Positions 1 through 6,201 of a stretch of 9,444 nucleotides of DNA are shown here, piece by piece; the first letter of the stretch is position 1; the number at the start of each line of letters is the position of its first letter. The position numbers and the translations under genes were made by a program. This DNA comes from DASRHY01 sp046765875 (GTDB lineage Bacteria > Actinomycetota > Actinomycetes > Propionibacteriales > Kribbellaceae): positions 1 to 9,444 of the forward strand of contig JBKPSJ010000421.1 in assembly GCA_046765875.1 (NCBI GenBank). The letters are read 5' to 3'. The notes under the pieces were generated by a model. It had not been told where the DNA came from. It was given only the letters and a program-made list of their open reading frames with translations, and made no database searches.

Positions 1-1536
1 CTGTCCGCGGTAGTCGCGGCGATGGGCTTCTACGCACCGTTCTCGTACCTGTTCCCCGATGGCGGCTCGGTGGCCAACGTGATCCTGCTGATCGGGATGG
101 CGGTCGGCGTCGACTACTCGCTGTTCTATCTCAAGCGCGAGCGCGAGGAACGGGCCCGCGGCCGGGGCACCGTGGACGCGGTCGAGATCGCCGCGGCCAC
201 CAGCGGGCACTCGGTCGTGGTGTCCGGCGTAGCGGTGATCGTCTCGATGGCCGGTCTGTACGTCGCACAGGACGTGATCTTCTCCTCGCTGGCGACCGGC
301 GCGATCCTGGTGGTCGCGGTGGCGGTGATCGGCTCGTTGACCGTATTGCCGGCACTGCTGGCCAAGCTCGGTCACCGCGTGGACCGGCCGCGGATCCCGC
401 TGCTGTGGCGGGTGAACCGGCGGATCGGACCCGGTGGGATCAGCCGCCGGATCCTGGCGCCGGTGCTGAACCATCCGAAGGGTGCGCTGGCCTTCGCCGT
501 GGTCGTACTGCTCGCGCTCGGGGTGCCGGCGCTGACGATGAAAATCGACAACTCCGGTCCGGACACGCTGCCGCGGACCATTCCCATAGTGCAGACCTAC
601 GACCGTCTGCAGGCCGCGTTCCCGTCCGAGGGCAGCCAGTACGTCGTGGTTGCCCACGCGCGGCACGACTCGTTGCCGCAGGCAAAGAACGCGCTGGCCG
701 AGTTGCAGCGGCGGGCCGTTGCCGAGGGCAAGCTGGTACCGGTGCCAGGCGAGGAGATCCGCACGTCCGGCGACACCGCCGTCCTCAAGCTGGCCACCCC
801 GCACCCGGACGGCAGCGCCGAGAGCAAGGCCGGACTGAAACAACTGCGTACCGACCTGGTGCCGCGTACGGTCGGCAAGATCGCCGGTACGACCTGGGCG
901 GTCGGCGGCGACGAGGCCGAGTCGGCGGACTACGCGCAGCATCAGCGTGACAAGTTGCCGTGGGTGATCGGCTTCGTGCTCGCGCTGACCATGCTGATGA
1001 TGGGCCTGACCTTCCGCAGTGTCGTGGTGGCCCTGGTCACGACCGTGCTGAACCTGGCTTCGGTGGCCGCCTGCTTCGGCGTACTGGCGCTGGTCTTCCA
1101 GCACGACTGGTTCTACTCCAACGCGCCCGGGTTCGTGGTGGCCTGGATCCCGCTGTTCCTGTTCGTGGTGCTGGTCGGGCTGTCGATGGACTACCACGTC
1201 TTCGTGCTCAGCCGGGTCCGCGAAGGCGTCAGCCGCGGCCTGTCACCGCGCGAGGCCGTCCGGGCCGGCGTGGCGAGTACGGCGGGTGTGGTGACCAGCG
1301 CGGCCGCGGTGATGGTCTCGGTGTTCGCGATCTTCGCCACGCTATCGATGGTCGAGATGAAGCAGATGGGTGTCGGCCTGGCGGTGGCGGTGCTGATCGA
1401 TGCGACGCTGATCAGGATCGTCATGCTGCCGTCGATCCTGGTGCTGCTCGGCAACCGGGCATGGTGGCCGTCGAAGCCGACCCCGGTCGAGCCCCCCGCC
1501 CGGTCGCCGGAGCGCGAGCTGGTCGAGGTCGCCTGA
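1..1536 (+). CDS. MMPL/RND-superfamily membrane transporter, 5' end missing
   Basis: This is the C-terminal 511 residues of an MMPL-type (RND superfamily) proton-driven exporter of the cytoplasmic membrane; such proteins usually move lipids or hydrophobic compounds, but the substrate cannot be read here. The reading frame is open from base 1 with no start, and the first ATG (base 22) falls inside a membrane region, so the gene begins before the window. Visible: a helix with the family Asp-Tyr pair (GVDYS, codons 38-39), further hydrophobic helices to about codon 115, an extracytoplasmic porter domain (about 180-310, including the DNSGPDTLPRT stretch), then a second helix bundle with the second Asp-Tyr pair (LSMDYHVF, codons 397-398). 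The two Asp-Tyr pairs are the proton-relay sites known in MmpL3. The tail ends in a short charged cytoplasmic stretch. By comparison with MmpL proteins roughly 200 N-terminal residues are missing. No frameshift is seen. Family call is firm, substrate unknown. Confidence 0.93.
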   Translation: MSAVVAAMGFYAPFSYLFPDGGSVANVILLIGMAVGVDYSLFYLKREREERARGRGTVDAVEIAAATSGHSVVVSGVAVIVSMAGLYVAQDVIFSSLATGAILVVAVAVIGSLTVLPALLAKLGHRVDRPRIPLLWRVNRRIGPGGISRRILAPVLNHPKGALAFAVVVLLALGVPALTMKIDNSGPDTLPRTIPIVQTYDRLQAAFPSEGSQYVVVAHARHDSLPQAKNALAELQRRAVAEGKLVPVPGEEIRTSGDTAVLKLATPHPDGSAESKAGLKQLRTDLVPRTVGKIAGTTWAVGGDEAESADYAQHQRDKLPWVIGFVLALTMLMMGLTFRSVVVALVTTVLNLASVAACFGVLALVFQHDWFYSNAPGFVVAWIPLFLFVVLVGLSMDYHVFVLSRVREGVSRGLSPREAVRAGVASTAGVVTSAAAVMVSVFAIFATLSMVEMKQMGVGLAVAVLIDATLIRIVMLPSILVLLGNRAWWPSKPTPVEPPARSPERELVEVA

Positions 1537-1549
1537 CCCGCTGGATGCC

Positions 1550-1587
1550 CTGCGCAGCCTGTGGCCGGTACCGCGCGGGCTGCGCAG
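1550..1587. terminator. Perfect 10-bp inverted repeat, probable terminator of the MMPL gene
   Basis: CTGCGCAGCC (1550-1559) and GGCTGCGCAG (1578-1587) are exact reverse complements separated by 18 bases, starting 13 bases after the MMPL stop codon. The RNA would form a strong GC-rich hairpin. There is no T-run after it, as is common for proposed actinobacterial hairpin terminators. The core CTGCGCAG is itself a palindrome, so a protein-binding site read as two copies 28 bp apart is an alternative. Position right after the gene end favours a terminator. Confidence 0.5.
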
Positions 1588-1624
1588 CGACATCTGCTGG
1601 ATGGTGTCGCCTGGTGCGATGAAC

Positions 1625-1637
1625 AAGACTGACGGTC
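1625..1637 (+). promoter_or_regulatory. Possible -10 element for leaderless expression of the LLM gene
   Basis: No Shine-Dalgarno sequence is visible before the ATG at 1638. AAGACT (1625-1630) followed by 7 bases places a -10-like hexamer at the distance expected if transcription starts at the ATG itself, as is common in actinobacteria. The hexamer lacks the leading TA of the consensus and no clear -35 is seen, so this is a weak call. Confidence 0.2.
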
Positions 1638-2600
1638 ATGACCACACGATTTGGAATCTTTGTTCCGCAGGGCTGGCGGATGGACCTGACCGAGATCGCC
1701 GATCCCGTCGAGCAGTGGGAGGCGATGACGGCAGTCGCGAAGGCGGCCGACGGGGGATCGTGGGACTCGATCTGGCTGTTCGACCACTTCCACACGGTGC
1801 CCGACCCGACGCAGAACACCGTGTTCGAGGCATGGACCACGACCGCCGCGCTCGCGCGTGACACGAAGCGGGTCAACATCGGGCAGATGGTCAGCTGTAA
1901 CGGATATCGCAGCCCGGCGCTGTTCGCCAAGATGGCCTCCACCGTGGATGTGGCCAGCAACGGCCGCCTCTACGCCGGGCTGGGCGCCGGCTGGTACGAG
2001 CACGAGTGGAAGGCCTACGGCTACGAGTGGACCGAGACCGGGCCGCGGATGGGCGCGTTCCGCGAGGCGGTCGAGATCGTCAGCCGGATGTGGACCGAGG
2101 ACGACGTCGTCTTCAACGGCAAGTACTACTCGGTGGACAAGCCGATCAACGAACCCAAGGGCCTGCGCAAACCCCACCCCTCGTTCTGGATCGGTGGCGG
2201 TGGCCCGAAGGTCACGCTGAAGCTGGTGGCGCAGTACGCAGACGCGTGCAACGTCGCTGGTGGCGACCCGGACGGGTTGCGCGCGAAGCTCGCGATCCTG
2301 AAACAGCACTGCGACACCCTCGGCCGCGACTATGCCTCGCTCATCAAGTCGACCGACATGTTCGTGTTCCCGCTCGAGGACGGCGAGGACCCAAAGTCGG
2401 CTACCCGGAAGGCGCGTGGGCCGCTGGAGTGGGAGAGGTTCGAGCGGATGTACAAGATCGAGACGCTGGACAGTCTGGCCGGCCGCGTAGAGGCCGCGAT
2501 CGAGGCGGGTGCCGACTACGTCAACTTTTACGTGCCGGGCGTGGCCTACGACCTCGACCTGGTCGCCAAGATGGAGTCGGTCGCCAAGCGCTTCTCCTGA
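1638..2600 (+). CDS. Luciferase-like (LLM), probably F420-dependent oxidoreductase
   Basis: A complete 320-residue protein of the luciferase-like monooxygenase fold (TIM barrel), in the group of actinobacterial enzymes annotated as F420-dependent oxidoreductases; its opening (TTRFGIFVPQGWRMDL) resembles the family named after M. tuberculosis Rv1855c. Such cytoplasmic enzymes pass hydride between reduced F420 or FMN and a substrate, which is unknown here. Visible features: first barrel strand at residues 4-10, WLFDHFH (46-52), the cofactor-site segment GLGAGWYEHE (114-123), WIGGGGP (184-190), and YADACNVAG (200-208), which are typical LLM landmarks. There is no signal peptide or membrane segment. 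The ATG at 1638 is favoured because the family motif starts almost at once; no good ribosome-binding site precedes it. It lies 101 bases after the MMPL gene beyond a likely terminator and converges on the transglycosylase gene, so it is probably transcribed alone. FMN rather than F420 use cannot be excluded. Confidence 0.9.
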   Translation: MTTRFGIFVPQGWRMDLTEIADPVEQWEAMTAVAKAADGGSWDSIWLFDHFHTVPDPTQNTVFEAWTTTAALARDTKRVNIGQMVSCNGYRSPALFAKMASTVDVASNGRLYAGLGAGWYEHEWKAYGYEWTETGPRMGAFREAVEIVSRMWTEDDVVFNGKYYSVDKPINEPKGLRKPHPSFWIGGGGPKVTLKLVAQYADACNVAGGDPDGLRAKLAILKQHCDTLGRDYASLIKSTDMFVFPLEDGEDPKSATRKARGPLEWERFERMYKIETLDSLAGRVEAAIEAGADYVNFYVPGVAYDLDLVAKMESVAKRFS

Positions 2601-2629
2601 CCGCGTGCCGTCGTTGTCGCAGTCAACGC

Positions 2630-3934
2630 CTAGCGCAGGCCTCCCGGCAGGCCGAGCTGGTTGAGCAGGTTCCGGATCACGTTGTCGGCGGCGCCGGCGC
2701 CACCGGTCAGGTACGCCTGCGAACAGCTCTGCAAGCGGGCCTGGGTGACCGGGATGTGGTTGTCGAGCATCTTCAGCTGGCAGTAGCCGACCGCGTGCTG
2801 CAACTCGGCGGTCGTCGAGTCGGCGATGCCGGTGATCGTCCCGACGGCGGTCTGCACCGTGGGCACCGGCTTCGGCGCGGACGGCGGGAGGACCGCCGGC
2901 TCGGGCGACGCCGTCGGGATCGGCGGCTTCGATGTCGCCGTGGTCGACGGTCTGGTCGTACCCGGCTGCGTCGACGGTCTACTGGTCCCGGAGTCGGTGC
3001 CGCCGGACCTGGTTCCTGGCTGCTGCGCAGGCTTTCGTGACGGGCCGGCCGGCGCGACGCCGGTCTGGCCCGCGTTGCTCTGACTGGCGACGATGCCCTG
3101 GTTGGCGGCCTCGGGCCTGCCGTTGTCGACCGTGGTCCAGTCGCCGCGTGCGTATGCCTGGGCGATCCGGATGACCATGTCGACGTACGCCTGCGAGTGG
3201 TTGTAGCGCAGGATCGCTGCGTTCAGGTCGCTCGGATCGGCCAGGTTGGTGTGACCCGCGCACAGATACACCGCGCTCGACATGGCGGCGTCGTCGATGT
3301 CCTGCGGATTCCTCGTCCCGTCACCGTCACCGTCGACGCCCACCGCCCGCCAGGTGCCGGGGATGAACTGCATCGGGCCGACCGCGCGGTCGAAGGTCGG
3401 GTCGCCGTCGAGGCTGCCGCCGTCGGTGTCGCTGATCCTGGCGGCGCCCGCGCCGTTCAGCACCGGTCCGAAGATGCCGGGCACCGCGACACCGTCGGCC
3501 CTGAGCACGTTGCCTCCGTGCCGGCCGTGGTTCGACTCCACCCGGCCGATCGCGGCCACCAGCGTCCATGGCAGATTGCAGCCACGGTCGACTTCGGCCA
3601 TCACCTGCTGCGCCCGCGCGTACGCGATCAGCGCGGCCTGCGGGATGCCGTTGCGGGCCAACCCCGAGACCACCTGGGTGGGCTGCACGTCATTGGGTAG
3701 GCCGTTGCCGACCTCGCCTGGGATCGGGACATGCGCCGGCGTGCCGATCGGCGTACTCGGCACCACCACGCCGTTGCCGGGTCGGGCCGGGTCGCCGGGT
3801 CCGTCGTTGGCGGCGGCCGGATCGTCGGCTGTGGCCTGGGTACTGAACGCGGTCGCGAACACGGCTACTGGTATGAGCGGTACGAACTGGCGCCAGCCGC
3901 CGCCGGTCCATGAACGGCGCGAGCCCTTCGCCAT
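2630..3934 (-). CDS. Exported MltB-type lytic transglycosylase with unassigned C-terminal domain
   Basis: A 434-residue exported peptidoglycan hydrolase. MltB-family (SLT_2-type) lytic transglycosylases cut the glycan strand between MurNAc and GlcNAc, leaving 1,6-anhydroMurNAc. Order: basic N-terminus and hydrophobic signal segment (about 16-36, ending STQATA); a disordered Pro/Gly stretch to about 85; the catalytic domain (about 90-265) with IGRVESNHGRHGG (probable catalytic Glu133), VGPMQFIPGTW (186-195), DGDGDG (201-206, possible metal-binding loop), NPQDIDDAA and ILRYNHSQAYVDMV; a Pro/Ser/Thr-rich linker (about 285-360); then a compact domain (about 364-434) with Cys385 and Cys404. The start at 3934 is chosen over an in-frame ATG at 3997 because GGGAGGA sits 7 bases before it and the signal peptide then has normal length. 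The gene is divergent from hemL and converges on the LLM gene. Whether it is secreted or membrane-tethered is not settled by the sequence. Confidence 0.92.
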   Translation of the reverse strand: MAKGSRRSWTGGGWRQFVPLIPVAVFATAFSTQATADDPAAANDGPGDPARPGNGVVVPSTPIGTPAHVPIPGEVGNGLPNDVQPTQVVSGLARNGIPQAALIAYARAQQVMAEVDRGCNLPWTLVAAIGRVESNHGRHGGNVLRADGVAVPGIFGPVLNGAGAARISDTDGGSLDGDPTFDRAVGPMQFIPGTWRAVGVDGDGDGTRNPQDIDDAAMSSAVYLCAGHTNLADPSDLNAAILRYNHSQAYVDMVIRIAQAYARGDWTTVDNGRPEAANQGIVASQSNAGQTGVAPAGPSRKPAQQPGTRSGGTDSGTSRPSTQPGTTRPSTTATSKPPIPTASPEPAVLPPSAPKPVPTVQTAVGTITGIADSTTAELQHAVGYCQLKMLDNHIPVTQARLQSCSQAYLTGGAGAADNVIRNLLNQLGLPGGLR

Positions 3935-3941
3935 GGAATTG

Positions 3942-3948
3942 TCCTCCC
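3942..3948 (-). promoter_or_regulatory. Ribosome-binding site fixing the transglycosylase start
   Basis: On the minus strand GGGAGGA is followed by 7 bases (CAATTCC) and the ATG at 3934. This is a near-ideal Shine-Dalgarno site and spacing, and it decides the start against the upstream in-frame ATG at 3997, which would add 21 arginine-rich residues before the signal peptide. Confidence 0.85.
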
Positions 3949-4014
3949 TGGACTGCGGACGGTCCCGACGTGTGGACCCCGCCCTCCGCGAGATCAAGGG
4001 CCCGTTTCCTTCCT

Positions 4015-4041
4015 CTAACGTGACCGAGTGCTGTTGGTTAC
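4015..4041 (-). promoter_or_regulatory. Possible ECF-sigma-type promoter of the transglycosylase gene
   Basis: Read on the minus strand, GTAACC (4041-4036), 15 bases, then CGTTAG (4020-4015). This resembles the GGAACC-N15/16-CGTT layout of extracytoplasmic-stress (SigE-like) promoters, with one mismatch in the -35. It would give an untranslated leader of about 70-75 bases. A housekeeping reading (GTAACC, 17 bases, TTAGAG) fits less well. Such short motifs can occur by chance. Confidence 0.3.
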
Positions 4042-4184
4042 GTCTTCGGCATCGGCGTTACTCAGCGCTGTCAGACGGTAGCGGATGATCACCGAGTGCC
4101 GTACCGGCAGGTAACATCACTCAAGGGAAGGCGGGGCGCATCGAATCCGGTTCCCCCGCTCCTCGCCCGCCTCGGCGCATCGGC

Positions 4185-4190
4185 CAGAAT
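4185..4190 (+). promoter_or_regulatory. Possible -10 element for leaderless hemL transcript
   Basis: CAGAAT lies 7 bases before the GTG at 4198, the distance expected when an actinobacterial transcript begins at the start codon. No Shine-Dalgarno sequence is visible before either the GTG at 4198 or the ATG at 4189. The hexamer departs from TANNNT only in its first base. No clear -35 element is seen in the GC-rich bases upstream. Confidence 0.35.
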
Positions 4191-4197
4191 GGGCGCC

Positions 4198-5511
4198 GTG
4201 TCAACCGAGACGACAGCTTCCGCCGATCTGTTCGCTCGCGCCACCGTGGTCACACCCGGCGGCGTGAACTCGCCGGTGCGCGCGTTCCGGGCCGTGGGCG
4301 GCATCCCCCGATTCATGACCGTGGGTGACGGATGTCACCTGACCGACGTCGACGGCAACTGGTACGTCGACCTGGTCAGCTCCTGGGGGCCGCTGCTGCT
4401 CGGGCACGCCCATCCGGAGGTGATGGACGCCGTGCACCGGGCGGTGTCGCGCGGTACGTCGTTCGGCACCCCCACCCGACCCGAGGTCGAACTGGCCGAG
4501 GAGATCGTCTCCCGCACCCCGGTCGACCAGGTCCGGCTGGTCTCGTCCGGCACCGAGGCGACCATGTCCGCGCTCCGGCTGGCCCGGGGCGTCACCGGGC
4601 GGGACAAGATCATCAAGTTCGCCGGCTGCTACCACGGTCACGTCGACGCGCTGCTGGCCCAGGCCGGCTCCGGCGTGGTCACCCTCGGCATCCCCGGTAC
4701 GCCCGGTGTCACCGAGGCGACCACCGCCGACACGATCGTGCTGCCGTACAACAACAAGGAGGCCGTCGCCGAGGCGTTCGCCCAGTACGGCGACCAGATC
4801 GCGGCGGTGATCACCGAGGCGGCGCCGGGGAACATGGGCGTGGTCCCCCCGCTCGACGACTTCAACGCGTTCCTGGCCGACATCTGCCACGTCGGTGGCG
4901 CGCTGTTCATCTCCGACGAGGTGATGACCGGATTCCGGATCACCCGCTCGGGCTGGTACGGCGTGGACGGCGTGGAACCGGATCTGATGACGTTCGGCAA
5001 GGTGATGGGCGGCGGCTTCCCGGCGGCGGCATTCGGCGGCCGGGCCGACCTGATGGCGCACCTGGCACCGGACGGCTCGGTGTACCAGGCCGGCACTCTG
5101 TCGGGGAACCCGGTGGCCACCACCGCCGGCCTCGCCACCCTTCGGCTGGCGACCAGCAGCGTCTACCGCAAGCTCGACCGGACCTCGGCGGCGATCCAGG
5201 ACATGGTCAGCATGGCACTGGACAAGGAGGGCGTGCCGCATCTCATCCAGTCCGCCGGGAACCTCTTCAGCGTGTTCTTCGTGGAATCCTCGGACGACAC
5301 GGAGATCCGTGACTTCGCCGGGGCGAGTGCCCAGGTGCTGCCCCGGTTCGCCGCGTTCTTCCATGCGATGCTGGACGCTGGTGTCTACCTGCCGCCGAGC
5401 GCCTTCGAGGCCTGGTTCGTCAGTTCGGCGATCACCGACGACGCGCTTGCCGAGATCGAGGCGGCGTTGCCGGGGGCGGCGCGGGCAGCAGCCGCTGCAG
5501 AAGTCGTCTAG
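4198..5511 (+). CDS. hemL: Glutamate-1-semialdehyde 2,1-aminomutase
   Basis: HemL is a cytoplasmic PLP enzyme converting glutamate-1-semialdehyde to 5-aminolevulinate, the last step of the C5 route into heme and other tetrapyrroles. From the GTG at 4198 the protein has 437 residues, normal for the family. Visible: the opening TPGGVNSPVRAFRAVGG (19-35), PLP-phosphate site SSGTEATM (116-123), YHGH (145-148), ISDEV with the cofactor-contacting Asp240, TFGKVMGGG with the Schiff-base lysine Lys268, and GTLSGNP (299-305). A longer form from an in-frame ATG at 4096 adds 34 residues unlike the family and is rejected; the ATG at 4189 adds only three residues and cannot be fully excluded. It heads an operon with cytochrome c maturation genes, 37 bases before the histidine-phosphatase gene. 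The C-terminus ends in an alanine-rich stretch without clear function. Confidence 0.96.
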   Translation: MSTETTASADLFARATVVTPGGVNSPVRAFRAVGGIPRFMTVGDGCHLTDVDGNWYVDLVSSWGPLLLGHAHPEVMDAVHRAVSRGTSFGTPTRPEVELAEEIVSRTPVDQVRLVSSGTEATMSALRLARGVTGRDKIIKFAGCYHGHVDALLAQAGSGVVTLGIPGTPGVTEATTADTIVLPYNNKEAVAEAFAQYGDQIAAVITEAAPGNMGVVPPLDDFNAFLADICHVGGALFISDEVMTGFRITRSGWYGVDGVEPDLMTFGKVMGGGFPAAAFGGRADLMAHLAPDGSVYQAGTLSGNPVATTAGLATLRLATSSVYRKLDRTSAAIQDMVSMALDKEGVPHLIQSAGNLFSVFFVESSDDTEIRDFAGASAQVLPRFAAFFHAMLDAGVYLPPSAFEAWFVSSAITDDALAEIEAALPGAARAAAAAEVV

Positions 5512-5538
5512 AACATCGCGGAATTGAACGGTCGGATC

Positions 5539-5545
5539 AGGAGGA
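5539..5545 (+). promoter_or_regulatory. Ribosome-binding site of the histidine-phosphatase gene
   Basis: AGGAGGA at 5539-5545 lies just before the GTG at 5549. It supports that start, with independent translation initiation inside the hemL operon. The gap of 3-4 bases is somewhat short. Confidence 0.7.
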
Positions 5546-5548
5546 GCG

Positions 5549-6199
5549 GTGACGGAGACCACGGTCGTCCACCTCATGCGGCACGGCGAGGTGGACAACC
5601 CGACGGGCGTGCTGTATGGCCGGATCCCCGACTTCCACCTGTCCGACCTGGGCCGCAAGATGGCCGACCGGGTCGCGGAGTACCTGACCGGGCGCGACAT
5701 CGTCGAACTGGTCACCTCCCCGCTGGAGCGCGCCCAGGAGACGATGGAGCCGATCGCGGCCGTCTTCGGGATCACGCCGCGGATCGACGAGCGGGTGATC
5801 GAGGCGGCCAACCTGTTCGAGGGCAAGCGGTTCGGCGTCGGCGACGGCGCGCTGCGCAAGCCGTCGTCCTGGTGGCTGCTGCGCAACCCGTTCAAGCCGT
5901 CCTGGGGTGAGCCGTACCAGCAGATCGCGCGGCGGATGGGGGACGCGATGGAGACCGCGCGCGAGCGGGCCGCCGGCCACGAGGCGCTGATCGTGTCGCA
6001 CCAGTTGCCGATCTGGACCGTCCGTTCCGCGGTCGAGGAGCGCCGGCTGTGGCACGACCCGCGCAAGCGGCAGTGCAGCCTGGCCAGCCTGACCTCGTTC
6101 ACGTTCCACGGCGACTCGGTCGTCTCGATCGGGTACGCCGAGCCGGCCAAGGACCTGCTCCCGGTCAAGCCGCGCAAGAAGTTCACCGCGGGGGCCTGA
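5549..6199 (+). CDS. Histidine-phosphatase (phosphoglycerate mutase-like) family protein
   Basis: A 216-residue cytoplasmic protein of the histidine phosphatase superfamily, whose members transfer or remove phosphate through a phosphohistidine. Visible: the catalytic RHG motif at 11-13 (VHLMRHGEVDNP), the substrate-pocket SPLERAQET (57-65), and the second catalytic His151 in LIVSHQLP. The core residues are intact, so activity is expected. The stretch at about 91-121 is unusually rich in Trp, Lys and Pro (KPSSWWLL, NPFKPSWGEPY), and the protein ends in a basic tail (KPRKKF). Despite common database naming, it need not be a glycolytic mutase; its fixed place between hemL and the thiol-disulfide gene, also seen in M. 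tuberculosis as Rv0525, suggests a role tied to heme or cytochrome c, but substrate is unknown. GTG start is supported by AGGAGGA. Its stop is 2 bases before the next start. Confidence 0.88.
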   Translation: MTETTVVHLMRHGEVDNPTGVLYGRIPDFHLSDLGRKMADRVAEYLTGRDIVELVTSPLERAQETMEPIAAVFGITPRIDERVIEAANLFEGKRFGVGDGALRKPSSWWLLRNPFKPSWGEPYQQIARRMGDAMETARERAAGHEALIVSHQLPIWTVRSAVEERRLWHDPRKRQCSLASLTSFTFHGDSVVSIGYAEPAKDLLPVKPRKKFTAGA

Positions 6200-6201
6200 G
6201 C

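Larger units (their letters stand above)
3935..4197. promoter_or_regulatory. Divergent control region between the transglycosylase gene and hemL
   Basis: These 263 bases contain no supported gene and are visibly less GC-rich around 4000-4120 than the flanking coding DNA. They hold GTTAC at 4037-4041 and 4057-4061 (exactly 20 bp apart, GTAAC on the minus strand), the inverse GTAAC at 4111-4115, and a 9-bp direct repeat ACCGAGTGC at 4023-4031 and 4091-4099. I checked for a c-di-AMP (ydaO-type) riboswitch, which often precedes actinobacterial wall hydrolase genes, and did not see its conserved GGGGUGAAU-type core. Promoters for both directions must lie here. Confidence 0.7.

Noticed and set aside
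2612..2653. Short inverted repeats between and at the ends of the convergent LLM and transglycosylase genes (CGTTG 2612-2616 / CAACG 2624-2628; GGCCT 2638-2642 / AGGCC 2649-2653).
   Set aside because: Stems are only 5 bp with no T-run, and the second lies in coding sequence; such stems are expected by chance in GC-rich DNA. A shared terminator may exist here but is not shown.
3961..3978. Small inverted repeat GGTCC / GGACC in the transglycosylase leader.
   Set aside because: A 5-bp stem with an 8-base loop is too weak to call a regulatory hairpin.
3935..4095. Possible c-di-AMP (ydaO-type) riboswitch in the leader of the transglycosylase gene.
   Set aside because: Such riboswitches often precede actinobacterial wall hydrolase genes, but the conserved core words were not found on the minus strand, and the likely leader is too short.
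4096..4197. Longer hemL reading frame starting at ATG 4096.
   Set aside because: The extra 34 residues are unlike HemL N-termini and have no ribosome site; the segment fits better as control DNA.
4201..6186. A 661-codon open frame on the minus strand opposite hemL and the phosphatase gene.
   Set aside because: Antisense shadow of GC-rich coding DNA: arginine/histidine/glycine-rich composition, no recognisable domains, and well-supported genes on the other strand.
6049..6201. Longer TlpA-like reading frame starting at ATG 6049.
   Set aside because: It overlaps the phosphatase gene and places the lipoprotein signal internally; the GTG at 6202 gives a proper signal peptide.
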